Shown in pieces: positions 41,129 through 49,685 of a stretch of 64,000 nt of DNA. Location of the stretch: contig NZ_CALUCZ010000001.1 in the NCBI RefSeq assembly GCF_943914685.1, positions 1-64,000 of the forward strand, written 5' to 3'. The notes beneath the pieces are model-generated. The model saw only the letters and a list, made by a program, of their open reading frames with translations, did not search any database and had not been told where the DNA came from. This stretch comes from an uncultured Mobiluncus sp. GTDB lineage: Bacteria; Actinomycetota; Actinomycetes; Actinomycetales; Actinomycetaceae. A program made the position numbers and the translations under genes. Position 1 is the stretch's first letter. Every line of letters begins with the position of its first letter.

Positions 41129-42465
41129 TGAATACGCGCGAAACGACTTCTCTGCTGACCGATATGTACGAGCTGACCATGGTTGACTCCGCTTTGGAGC
41201 ACGGAATGGGGCAGCGCCAATGCGTGTTCGAGATTTTCACCCGGCGTTTTCCCTCCTCCCGACGGTTCCTGGTGATGGCTGGAGTGGCGCGGATTTTGGA
41301 GGGACTCAAGCGGTTTCGTTTCGACGACTCCCAGCTGAAGTACCTGTCAGATCACAAAATCGTGGGGCCGGAAACGATTAAGTTCCTGGAGGATTACCAG
41401 TTTTCCGGCGACATTTTCGGCTATCCCGAGGGTGAAGTCTTCATGGTGAATTCGCCGATTTTGACGGTGCGCGGGACTTTTGCCGAAGCCTGCCTGTTGG
41501 AAACCTACCTGCTGTCGATTTTGAACTTCGACTGCGCGGTCGCGTCGGCGGCGTCCCGCATGACCATTGCCGCTCACGGTCGGCCCTGTCTGGATATGGG
41601 GGCGCGCCGGGTGCATGAGCGGGCGGCTGTCTCGGCTGCTCGTGCCGCGCAAATCGGCGGTTTCCAAGGCACGTCTGACTTAGAGGCCGGAAAGCGTTAT
41701 GGGATTCGCGCCATCGGCACCGCCGCCCATGCCTTTACCCTGCTGTTTGAGGACGAAGAGGCCGCGTTCACCGCTCAGATTGAGTCGATGGGTCCCAACA
41801 CAACGCTGCTGGTAGATACGTACGACGTGTCCGCAGCGGTCGAAAAAGCGGTACGGATTGCCCGAGCCGCCGGCGGGGAGCTGGGCGCGGTTCGTTTGGA
41901 TTCGGGCGACCTGGTGGCAGGGGCTTTCAAGGTCCGCCAACAGCTGGACGACTTGGGGGCGACTTCCACCAAGATTACGGTGACCAACGACCTGGACGAA
42001 TACGCTATTGCCGGTTTGGGCGCGGCGCCGGTCGATTCCTACGGGGTGGGCACTCGACTGGTGACCGGTTCGGGGATTCCCACCGCCTCCCTGGTTTACA
42101 AGCTGGTCGCCCGCGAGGACGCGAACGGAAACTTGGAACCGGTGGCGAAACGCTCGGTTGAGAAATCAACTCGGGGCGGACTGAAGTGGGCGGGACGCGC
42201 CATCGAGGATCACACCGCCACTACCGAACTGCTGGTCACGGCCCCGAACCGGGAGGCCGCCGCGGAATACTTCGCGAGCCACGAGGCCCGCCCGCTGCAA
42301 CAGGACTTCGTGGTCGGCGGGGATATCGACAAATCTTGGATAGGCCCCGACGCCTTGCAGCGCGCCCAGCAGCGCCACCTTGAAAGCCGCAACGAGCTGC
42401 CTTATCAGGCGTGGCGCCTGAGCGAGGGCGAAGTGGCTATCCCCACCCAATACGTGGATCTCTAA
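41128..42465 (+). CDS. pncB: Nicotinate phosphoribosyltransferase
   Basis: A 445-residue enzyme of NAD salvage, making nicotinate mononucleotide from nicotinate and PRPP. Seen: LLTDMYELTM start, FEIFTRRFPSSRRF, EGEVFMVNSPIL, LDMGARRVHE and GAVRLDSGDLV, DSYGVGTRLVTGSG. ATG 41128 is chosen for homology and its promoter; the frame is open further upstream. Confidence 0.95.
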   Translation: MNTRETTSLLTDMYELTMVDSALEHGMGQRQCVFEIFTRRFPSSRRFLVMAGVARILEGLKRFRFDDSQLKYLSDHKIVGPETIKFLEDYQFSGDIFGYPEGEVFMVNSPILTVRGTFAEACLLETYLLSILNFDCAVASAASRMTIAAHGRPCLDMGARRVHERAAVSAARAAQIGGFQGTSDLEAGKRYGIRAIGTAAHAFTLLFEDEEAAFTAQIESMGPNTTLLVDTYDVSAAVEKAVRIARAAGGELGAVRLDSGDLVAGAFKVRQQLDDLGATSTKITVTNDLDEYAIAGLGAAPVDSYGVGTRLVTGSGIPTASLVYKLVAREDANGNLEPVAKRSVEKSTRGGLKWAGRAIEDHTATTELLVTAPNREAAAEYFASHEARPLQQDFVVGGDIDKSWIGPDALQRAQQRHLESRNELPYQAWRLSEGEVAIPTQYVDL

Positions 42466-42770
42466 CTGTCAGTGCCGCCAAAGAAAGGCCAGCCGGGCTG
42501 ACCGTTGTGGTCCCCGTTCATGGACTTCATGATTTCTTTGCACGCCGGGCAAATCGGGAAATTCTTGGGGTCACGCATCGGCACCCAGACTTTGCCGCAC
42601 AGGGCGATGACGGCCTGGCCGGTCACCGCCGAGGCGGTAATCCGGTCTTTGCGGACGTAGTGGGCGTAACGTTCGTTGTCGCCGGGGTTGCGTTTCAGCT
42701 CGGTTTCGGTGCGTTCCAGCACCGCCGTGCCGCCTTGAGTCAGGGGTTGGCCCGCAGTTGTTTCGCTCAT
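42462..42770 (-). CDS. DUF3039 protein
   Basis: A 102-residue actinobacterial protein with conserved ERYAHYVRKDRITASAVTGQAVIALCGKVWVPMRDPKNFPICPACKEIM. The Cys residues of CGK and CPAC suggest a zinc site. Function unknown. Convergent with pncB, the two stops overlapping by 4 bp. Start at ATG 42770. Confidence 0.88.
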   Translation of the reverse strand: MSETTAGQPLTQGGTAVLERTETELKRNPGDNERYAHYVRKDRITASAVTGQAVIALCGKVWVPMRDPKNFPICPACKEIMKSMNGDHNGQPGWPFFGGTDS

Positions 42771-42841
42771 GCCACCATTGTAACCGCCCTGGCAAGCCTG
42801 AGCTGCGGGGAGCGGACCGACCCGAGCCACCGCCCTAAAAA

Positions 42842-42873
42842 CAAAGCTGGCCGCCACTGGGGCGGCCGCTTTG
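42842..42873 (-). terminator. Terminator of the HU gene
   Basis: A GC-rich inverted repeat built from caaagctggccgcc and ggcggccgctttg, 16 bp after the hup stop on the minus strand. No DUF3039 promoter motif was evident here. Confidence 0.7.
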
Positions 42874-42888
42874 TACGAGATGATTCGA

Positions 42889-43173
42889 TTACTTGTTGGA
42901 CACAGCCTTCTTCAGGGTGGAGCCAGCAGAAATCTTCACGCCGTAACCAGCGGGGATCTTGATTTCTTCGCCGGTGCGGGGGTTGCGGCCAGTGCGGGCG
43001 GCACGAGACACGCGCTCCACGTTCATCAGACCGGTCACCTTGACGGTTTCGCCCTTCTTCAGGGAGTCAATCAGGATTTCCTGGAAAGCAGACAGTGCGC
43101 CGTCAGCTTCGGTCTTGGACAGGCCGGCTTTCTTAGCAATCTCAGCAACAAGTTCAGTACGATTCACAGACAT
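42889..43173 (-). CDS. hup: HU-type nucleoid protein
   Basis: A 94-residue HU/IHF family protein: NRTELVAEIAKKAGLSKTEA, GETVKVTGLMNVERVSRAARTGRNPRTGEEIKIPA and the C-terminal SAGSTLKKAV. It lacks the long basic tail of mycobacterial HupB. It has a good aaaggaa ribosome site. Confidence 0.97.
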   Translation of the reverse strand: MSVNRTELVAEIAKKAGLSKTEADGALSAFQEILIDSLKKGETVKVTGLMNVERVSRAARTGRNPRTGEEIKIPAGYGVKISAGSTLKKAVSNK

Positions 43174-43391
43174 GTGATTCCTTTCGGATAGATCGTCGAT
43201 TTCACTTTGGTGAAATCCTCCATTAGAGACTACGCAAATTTAGCGCATTTGTCAGTGAGTTAGCAAACAATTCGCGAATTTTTCGCGGCTTTTCTCCCTT
43301 TAGATTCACTCGTTTCACACCGGTCACAAAAGCACCACGTTTTTTGCCTCGACCACACTGCACAAGGGCGGGGCGGCGCCGCACACTTCCC

Positions 43392-44363
43392 CTACAGCAT
43401 GGCGCGGCGCAACTGCTCGGGGTCGCGCGGGGACAAGTCGCTGAGGGGGACGTCCAGCATGGTGAACGCCCCGGTTTCGCCCCGCGCGGCTTTCCGGGTG
43501 CACGCCCGCGCGGCCGCCACCAGCACGGAGCCGGTGAACTCGGGGTTGGAGTCAAGTTCCAGGTTGAACGTCAGGGATTGGCGTACCTGCGGCGAGGTCG
43601 TGCCGGTGCGAATGACTTGGCCGGCGTGGGGCATTCCGCTATGGTGCTGGGCCATCTCCGCCGCGGTGATGAACGTCACGGTCGTGTCATAGTCGGCGAA
43701 ATAGTTAGGCATGGCTTTGATTTCCGCTTCAATCCGGGCGGTATCCGCCCCCGGCGCGGCCACTACGAAACATTCGCGGGTGTGCATCTGGCGGGCGCTG
43801 AGTTCCCCGGCGTGCCCGGCCTGCACCGCCGCCACGGTATCGGGGACCGGAACGGTGTATTGGCGCGCGTCCACTACCCCATCTAGACGGCGAATCGCAT
43901 CGGAGTGCCCTTGTGACACCCCGCGCCCCCAAAAGGTAGTGGTGTGCCCTTGTGGCAAAACGGCGTCCCCCAGCACGCGCAACATGGAAAACAGCCCCGG
44001 ATCCCAGCCGCAGCTGATGATGGCGCAATGTCCCGCGGCCTGGGCCGCCGCCTCGACGCGAGAAAAATATTCGGGAATGCGCGCGTGGGTGTCAAATGAA
44101 TCTACGGTGTGAAACCACTGGCTGGTCGTGACTCCCTGTTCCATCAAGTCCGTGGCCGAACCGCCGCAGTTGATGCAAACGTCGATGTCGTCGGCGTAAT
44201 CGGGCATCTCATTCACGCTGGCCACCGGCGCGCCGAGGGTTTTCACCGACTGCGGATTGCGGCGGGTAAACACCACCGCCAGTTCCAGGTCCGGAGCCAG
44301 CTCCAAGGCCTTTTCGACGCCGCGTCCCAAATTTCCATAACCGTTAACTGCTACGCGCTGCAT
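43392..44363 (-). CDS. ddh: meso-Diaminopimelate dehydrogenase
   Basis: A 323-residue NADPH-dependent enzyme making meso-diaminopimelate in one step. VNGYGNLGRGVE is the nucleotide-binding start, followed by VFTRR, CINCGGSATD, DSFDTHARIPEYF, SCGWDPGLFSMLRVL and WGRGVSQGHSDAIRRL. It shows a one-step lysine/wall-precursor route as in corynebacteria and some Actinomycetaceae. Confidence 0.95.
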   Translation of the reverse strand: MQRVAVNGYGNLGRGVEKALELAPDLELAVVFTRRNPQSVKTLGAPVASVNEMPDYADDIDVCINCGGSATDLMEQGVTTSQWFHTVDSFDTHARIPEYFSRVEAAAQAAGHCAIISCGWDPGLFSMLRVLGDAVLPQGHTTTFWGRGVSQGHSDAIRRLDGVVDARQYTVPVPDTVAAVQAGHAGELSARQMHTRECFVVAAPGADTARIEAEIKAMPNYFADYDTTVTFITAAEMAQHHSGMPHAGQVIRTGTTSPQVRQSLTFNLELDSNPEFTGSVLVAAARACTRKAARGETGAFTMLDVPLSDLSPRDPEQLRRAML

Positions 44364-44648
44364 TGATTTACCTAACTTTCAGATAACAATTTTTTGATTA
44401 TCCTACAAATCGGGCATATTCCCTGCAAGCTGGCGTATCAATACGTGACACACCGCCCGCCGCACCGGGCTAGTGCGCCCCGACCGCGCCCCGACTGTCC
44501 CCTCACCGCCCCCGGCGAAACCCCAAATACGGTCTTTGCGGGTTTGGAATGTAAGATTTTTGCGGAGATAGCTCCGGGCCGGTTTCGTGACCCGAAACGG
44601 CGCCGACTGTCCCCGTCGAAAACCGAGAGAACAAAAAGGAAGATTATT

Positions 44649-46037
44649 TTGGTTGATGTCAGTGTGGTCCCCGAGCAAAGAGCCTCGTGGTCAGGAAAAC
44701 TTGGTTTCGTCCTCGCGGCAGCCGGTTCGGCGGTCGGACTGGGCACGATCTGGCGTTTCCCGTACCTGGCGGCACACTACGGCGGGGGCACGTTTATCTT
44801 CGTGTTCTTTATCTTTATGCTGACCCTGGGCGTTTCGCTGCTGATCTTGGAAATTTCACTAGGGCGGAAAACGGGTGAATCCATCATCGTGGCGTTCACG
44901 TCTTTCGGCAAAAAGTACCGGTTCATCGGCGTGTTTATTGCCGCGGTTCCTTTCGTCATCGCCTCGTTTTACGGGGTCGTCGGCGGCTGGGTGACCCGCT
45001 ATATGTTCGCCTATGCGGCCGGCATGACGAAGGAGCTGGCTGACGGGGGCGAAAACTTCGGGGCGTTCATCTCTGACGCTCCCCAGTCCGTGGCGTTCAT
45101 GCTGCTGTTCGGGGCCATCACGTTCATCATCGTGGCACTGGGGGTCAACGGCGGGGTGGAACGAGCCAACCTGATTATGATGCCGGCGCTGATTCTGGTT
45201 TCGCTGTTGATTGGCATCTTTACTCTGACCCAACCCGGCGCGCTGGAGGGTCTGAAATACTTTGTGGTCCCCGATTTTTCCAAGTTTTCACTAGAGTTGC
45301 TCATCGCCGCTCTGGGTCAGACGTTCTTTGGTCTGTCCCTGGCCGCGGCGACGATGGTCACCTACGGGTCCTACATGAAAAAGGACGTCTCGATTACGTC
45401 CTCGGCTTTCCAAACGACCGCCACCACGCTGGGGATTAGCCTGTTAGCGGGGCTGATGATTATCCCCGCCACGTTCGCGACCTTGGGTTCCGCTGACGAG
45501 GTGGCCAAGAATTCGGGGCCGTCCCTGATGTTCTTGGTTATTCCCAAGGTGTTTGAAAAGTTTGGTGGTATCGCCACCGTCATCGGTTTCGTGTTTTTCC
45601 TGCTGGTCATGTTCGCGGCCCTGACCAGCATGATTTCCCTGGTGGAGGCCTGCGTGTCCATCTTGCAGGACACTTTGGAATGGAAACGGCGCCGGGCGCT
45701 GTTGGTCACCGTCATCGTGTTGAGTGTCACGGGAATCATCGTGACCTTGGGCTACAGCTCGCTGTCGTTTATTCAGCCGCTCGGGGCCGGTTCGACCATT
45801 CTGGATCTCCTGGACTTCCTGACCAGCTCGGTGATGATGCCGCTGGGTGGGTTGCTGATGTGCCTGTTCTTTGGCTGGATACGCCAGCCCAAAGCCCTCA
45901 TCGACGAGGTGGGTCTGTCCGGTGAGTTCAAAGGCGCCCGGTTGTGGAGCGTGATGATTAAATACATCGCTCCCATTCTGTTGGTGGCCATCTTTATCAC
46001 CAGCGTGTTGAAAACGTTTGGTGTGATCAGTTTCTAA
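44649..46037 (+). CDS. Sodium-dependent transporter, SNF family
   Basis: A 462-residue LeuT-fold symporter with about 11-12 membrane segments. The N-terminal GFVLAAAGSAVGLGTIWRFPYLAAHYGGGTF is the family signature. It should import an amino acid or a related solute with Na+. Start set at TTG 44649 behind AAAAGGAAG; the upstream frame lacks membrane sequence. The 285-bp gap to ddh holds no gene. Confidence 0.92.
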   Translation: MVDVSVVPEQRASWSGKLGFVLAAAGSAVGLGTIWRFPYLAAHYGGGTFIFVFFIFMLTLGVSLLILEISLGRKTGESIIVAFTSFGKKYRFIGVFIAAVPFVIASFYGVVGGWVTRYMFAYAAGMTKELADGGENFGAFISDAPQSVAFMLLFGAITFIIVALGVNGGVERANLIMMPALILVSLLIGIFTLTQPGALEGLKYFVVPDFSKFSLELLIAALGQTFFGLSLAAATMVTYGSYMKKDVSITSSAFQTTATTLGISLLAGLMIIPATFATLGSADEVAKNSGPSLMFLVIPKVFEKFGGIATVIGFVFFLLVMFAALTSMISLVEACVSILQDTLEWKRRRALLVTVIVLSVTGIIVTLGYSSLSFIQPLGAGSTILDLLDFLTSSVMMPLGGLLMCLFFGWIRQPKALIDEVGLSGEFKGARLWSVMIKYIAPILLVAIFITSVLKTFGVISF

Positions 46038-46045
46038 ATATAGTT

Positions 46046-46076
46046 TTGCCTCCGGTGAATGACTCACCGGAGGCAA
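46046..46076. terminator. Bidirectional terminator after SNF gene
   Basis: A perfect 13-bp stem (46046-46058 with 46064-46076) with a 5-nt loop lies between the convergent SNF and ABC ATPase genes. T and A runs on both flanks allow use in either direction. Confidence 0.85.
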
Positions 46077-46082
46077 GAACTG

Positions 46083-46715
46083 TTACAGCTCCACCAGTTT
46101 GCGCCGCTGCAGCCGCAGGGTTACGTCGGCGTTGCGGGCCAGCTCTTTCGAGTGAGTCACCACGATGACGCACTTGTCCTCCTCGTGAGCGGCCTTTTGC
46201 AGAATCTCGGTCACTCCCGCGGCGGTCGTTTCGTCCAGGTTGCCGGTCGGTTCGTCAGCCAAAATGACCGGGGCTTGTGACACGAGGGCGCGACCGATGG
46301 CGACCCGCTGTTGCTGGCCGCCGGAAAGCAGCAGGACGTTGCGTTTCGCCTCTTTCGCGTCCAAGCCCAACTTTTCCAACATCTCCGTGCTGGCTTTCGA
46401 GTTAACCAGGCGCAGGTTCTCCAGCGGGGTCAGGTAGTCGATGAGGTTGTAGTTTTGGAACACCAGGGAAATCTGGTGCTTGCGATGGTAGGAATAGCCC
46501 TTTTTCGCGATGTCCTCGCCGTCGAAACGGACCGTGCCCGCGGTCGGGGCGTCGAGTCCGGCCAGCAAACTCAACATCGTGGATTTGCCGGCTCCGGAGG
46601 CCCCCAGAATGGCATAGAACTTGCCTTTCTCAAACTCATAGTTGACGTTGTCCAGGACTTTCGCCCCCGCCCCTTTGTAGGTGTAATCGATTTGATCCAA
46701 CTGTAAAATGCTCAT
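46083..46715 (-). CDS. ABC transporter ATPase, LolD/MacB type
   Basis: A 210-residue ATPase: Walker A GASGAGKS, Q-loop LVFQNYNLI, signature LSGGQQQRVAIGRAL and Walker B VILADEPTGNLDE. It powers the two FtsX-type permeases encoded upstream in the same operon, probably for export of a lipid, peptide or antibiotic. Confidence 0.93.
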   Translation of the reverse strand: MSILQLDQIDYTYKGAGAKVLDNVNYEFEKGKFYAILGASGAGKSTMLSLLAGLDAPTAGTVRFDGEDIAKKGYSYHRKHQISLVFQNYNLIDYLTPLENLRLVNSKASTEMLEKLGLDAKEAKRNVLLLSGGQQQRVAIGRALVSQAPVILADEPTGNLDETTAAGVTEILQKAAHEEDKCVIVVTHSKELARNADVTLRLQRRKLVEL

Positions 46716-46724
46716 TTTTTCTCC

Positions 46725-47933
46725 TTAACTCAGCTTGGAAAGAATAGTTTTCGGGGTTTGACGCATGATGGGGAACAGCGCCAGCCCCAGCGCGATGATG
46801 ATGACCAGGAAACCAAGGCCCAGGGACATCGCATTCCCCGCGATTCCGTTGGCGGGTGTTAGCGCCGCCAACGTGTCATTTCCGGCTTTGGCCAGCACCA
46901 GCTGACCCAAACTGTTTGACAGCAGCCGTCCCAGAATGACTGCCAGCACGGCGCCGATGGCTCCAAACAGGACCGCCTCCAGGAGGAACTGCAGCCCGAC
47001 CTCCAGTTTCGTCTTGCCCAGGGACAGTAAGATACCAATCTCAGGCAGTCGCGAGCGCACCCAGAATGTCGCCACCAGCGCCAATACCAAGGCTCCCGCC
47101 AGGCAAAATCCCCACAGCAGCATTCCCAGCATCTGGTCGACCCCGGAAATGGCTTGGAGGACATCAGCGAACTGCGCCGAGTTGTTTTCCAGGCTCAGCT
47201 TGGGGGCCGTGGCCTGGGCCGCTTTCAGGACTTTCGGCAGCTGGTCGGCCCGTTCGGTGAAGTACCGGGCCGTGCTGACCTGACCGCCGAGCTTTTGCAG
47301 GGCGTCAAGGTTTGTGAACACCTGGTTTTCCGAGTTCCCCGAGGGCATGCCGGTAGGGTTTTCGGCTTTCCCGGAATAAATCCCCCCGATTTTTAGCCGC
47401 ACCACGGTGTTTTCGTGGCGCAGTTCCAGGGTGTCTCCCAGGTGGAGAGAATTTTTCCGCGCAAAGTCGCGGTGAATCATTGCCTCGACACCAGGTTTAC
47501 CGATGTGAGAGCCCTGTTCCAGGGTATAGATTTTCCCCAAGAACTCCGGGTTTAGCGATGAATCGTTGGTGCCTTTGATTCCCAGCAGATCCCCGCCGAA
47601 CTCGGGATCCAACTGAATCCCCCCGGCGGCACTGACCAGTGTCGCGTTCTCCGGTTTCGCCGCCGCCTCTCCCTCAAAAGCGTGGCGTTTCACCCCCGGC
47701 AGGTCCGCCAGTTGTTTCCGGGTCTGGTCGGGGAGCTGACCGGTTTGGCTGGTGGCGGTGAACCCCGCCAAAACGTTGGAACTGATGGCATCACGCACAC
47801 TCAACATGGTGGACTTCACCCCGGACTGGGCCACCAGGGCGGTAAACACCAGGGTGATAATCGCCACCATCAGCAGGCTGCGGCGCGGCCGACGGACGAC
47901 CGAACGCCAAGATCGTGACCACACCCCGTTCAT
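46725..47933 (-). CDS. FtsX-type ABC permease
   Basis: A 402-residue MacB/FtsX-like permease: one N-terminal helix, a large extracytoplasmic domain, and three C-terminal helices (for example FCLAGALVLALVATFWV, LEAVLFGAIGAVLAVILG). It begins in ATGA overlap with the other permease and ends 10 bp before the ATPase. Confidence 0.9.
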   Translation of the reverse strand: MNGVWSRSWRSVVRRPRRSLLMVAIITLVFTALVAQSGVKSTMLSVRDAISSNVLAGFTATSQTGQLPDQTRKQLADLPGVKRHAFEGEAAAKPENATLVSAAGGIQLDPEFGGDLLGIKGTNDSSLNPEFLGKIYTLEQGSHIGKPGVEAMIHRDFARKNSLHLGDTLELRHENTVVRLKIGGIYSGKAENPTGMPSGNSENQVFTNLDALQKLGGQVSTARYFTERADQLPKVLKAAQATAPKLSLENNSAQFADVLQAISGVDQMLGMLLWGFCLAGALVLALVATFWVRSRLPEIGILLSLGKTKLEVGLQFLLEAVLFGAIGAVLAVILGRLLSNSLGQLVLAKAGNDTLAALTPANGIAGNAMSLGLGFLVIIIALGLALFPIMRQTPKTILSKLS

Positions 47934-49297
47934 TTGTTGTCCACCAACAGGGCACGCGGGCTCTTGCGCAACATCGGCACGGAGGCGATGACCACGACTA
48001 TCGCAATCAGCACCAGCACCATAACCGCCACCTGAGTAGCAGAGGCCAGACTCAGGTCAACAGTGAGTTTCTCTAAGGTCTTCATAGACGCCGAAGATTC
48101 CATATCCGCCCCAAACTGGCCGGCTTTCGCCATTTCTTGGGCGGCTTGGTGATTGACCGAGGACAGCACGGAGGTACCCATGCCCTGCGCCAGCATTCCC
48201 GCCCCGAAGTAAGACAGAACGAAAGCGGGGACGGCGATAAAAATCAGCTCCAGGGCGTACTGCGCCATAATGCTCGCTTTCGTCACCCCCATCGACAGCA
48301 GGGTTCCTGTCTCTTTCTTGCGTTCGTTGAGCCACAGGCACAGCACCAGCGCCAAAATGGCCCCGGCCAGCACAAAGGTCGCAATAGTGGTGGTGCTCAT
48401 AACGCTGCGAACCCCGTCAATCGCGCCGGTGATGCCCGAAAGGTACTGGGTCGAGCGGCTCAGCTGGTAGCTGCGCCAGTCGATGTCTTTGGCGGCGGCG
48501 GCTTTCACCACGTCGTCAAAGTTGGCGCCCTTTTTCACAAAGAAGTTCGCGTCTTGATAGATTTCGGTCGCGGGCGTGACGTTGTACAGGGTCCGGGTCG
48601 TGTCCAGGTCGGTGAACACGGTGTTAGAGAACAGTTCGTTGCGCGATACCGCCCGGTCGGCGTTCGACCCGGAGACAAGTCCGACGATTTCGGTGGTGAC
48701 TTCATTAGTCGAGTGGTTTTGGTTATCGGCGTCATAAGGGTTGCCCTTGAGTTTCAGTTTGCTGCCGATAGTCAGGTGATTGGCTTTCGCCAAGTCCTCG
48801 TTGATGATGGATTTATTTTTGTCCTGGGCGTTCAGGTGACGGCCCGCCACCAGCTTTAACGCCCCGGAGCGGAAGTTATTGTCCATCTTGGTGTCGTTGA
48901 CTCCCCACACGTTCACGGCGTTGCCGAACTGGGCTTCTTTCGTTTCGTCATAGTCTTGACGGTCAAGTTTTTGGGCTTTCGCCTCCACCAGGTCAGCAGT
49001 GACGTTCTGGCGGGCGACGTAGTTTTCTACCCCGTCCAGCTCGGCAAGTTTTTTGATGTCCGCGGGTTTCACGTTCCCCGCGCCTCGCGGGGTGCCAGTG
49101 TTGAACTGGGTATTGTTCCCCAGCACAAAGCCCTGTCCGGTTTTTGCGTCGATTTCCGCCGCGGTGGCGTCAGTAGCGCGGGACACCGCGTTAGCGGACA
49201 TCAGCACCGTAGACATCGCCAGGAATATAGCGAAAATGATGATGGTTTTGATTCGTTTCCGGGCGACGTATCGCCAGGATCTTCCTACGAACGACAA
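47930..49297 (-). CDS. FtsX-type ABC permease, partner subunit
   Basis: A 455-residue paralogue of the next permease with the same layout. TTG start at 49297 behind GGAGGGAA. It is the first gene of the three-gene exporter operon and would form a heterodimer with the other permease. Confidence 0.88.
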   Translation of the reverse strand: MSFVGRSWRYVARKRIKTIIIFAIFLAMSTVLMSANAVSRATDATAAEIDAKTGQGFVLGNNTQFNTGTPRGAGNVKPADIKKLAELDGVENYVARQNVTADLVEAKAQKLDRQDYDETKEAQFGNAVNVWGVNDTKMDNNFRSGALKLVAGRHLNAQDKNKSIINEDLAKANHLTIGSKLKLKGNPYDADNQNHSTNEVTTEIVGLVSGSNADRAVSRNELFSNTVFTDLDTTRTLYNVTPATEIYQDANFFVKKGANFDDVVKAAAAKDIDWRSYQLSRSTQYLSGITGAIDGVRSVMSTTTIATFVLAGAILALVLCLWLNERKKETGTLLSMGVTKASIMAQYALELIFIAVPAFVLSYFGAGMLAQGMGTSVLSSVNHQAAQEMAKAGQFGADMESSASMKTLEKLTVDLSLASATQVAVMVLVLIAIVVVIASVPMLRKSPRALLVDNK

Positions 49298-49685
49298 TAG
49301 ATTCCCTCCTGTCGTGATGTTTTAGCGTAAGTTTAGTGATTTTCTTTGCTCAGTAAGCATAAACAACCGCAGCCCCGCTCGTGCCCTCGAAACCTCATAC
49401 CAGGGTAGTAACCTGCCAATCCGTCCTCAGACCGGGGCACCACTTTGTCCCGGTGAATCTTCGAGCCGGCAAGTACTCGTTGTAGCACGAAATAATCACG
49501 GAAACATAACAAAAAGTCCCGTTTTCCTGAAAATTCCCTCAAATTATCGAGGGAAATCGCAGAAAAAACTAAAAGTGCAGGTCAATAGCTCGATGGGAGT
49601 AGTGAATATAAAAGCAAGCCAAGACCCGGCGTTCGGGGACGAACATAGGAACGAAATACAACAACGGCGAATCAGGGTGGGGACA
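49298..49685. other. Promoter region between ABC exporter and pilus locus
   Basis: A 388-bp gene-free stretch between divergent operons. A TTCCCTC/GAGGGAA inverted repeat (49534-49555, 8-nt spacer) lies in the AT-rich part before the pilus genes and could be an operator. Promoters for both operons must lie here, but I cannot place them with confidence. Confidence 0.5.

Noticed and set aside
43895..43960. Short repeat gtgcccttgtg within ddh
   Set aside because: Only two copies of about 11 bp inside a conserved coding sequence; chance is sufficient.
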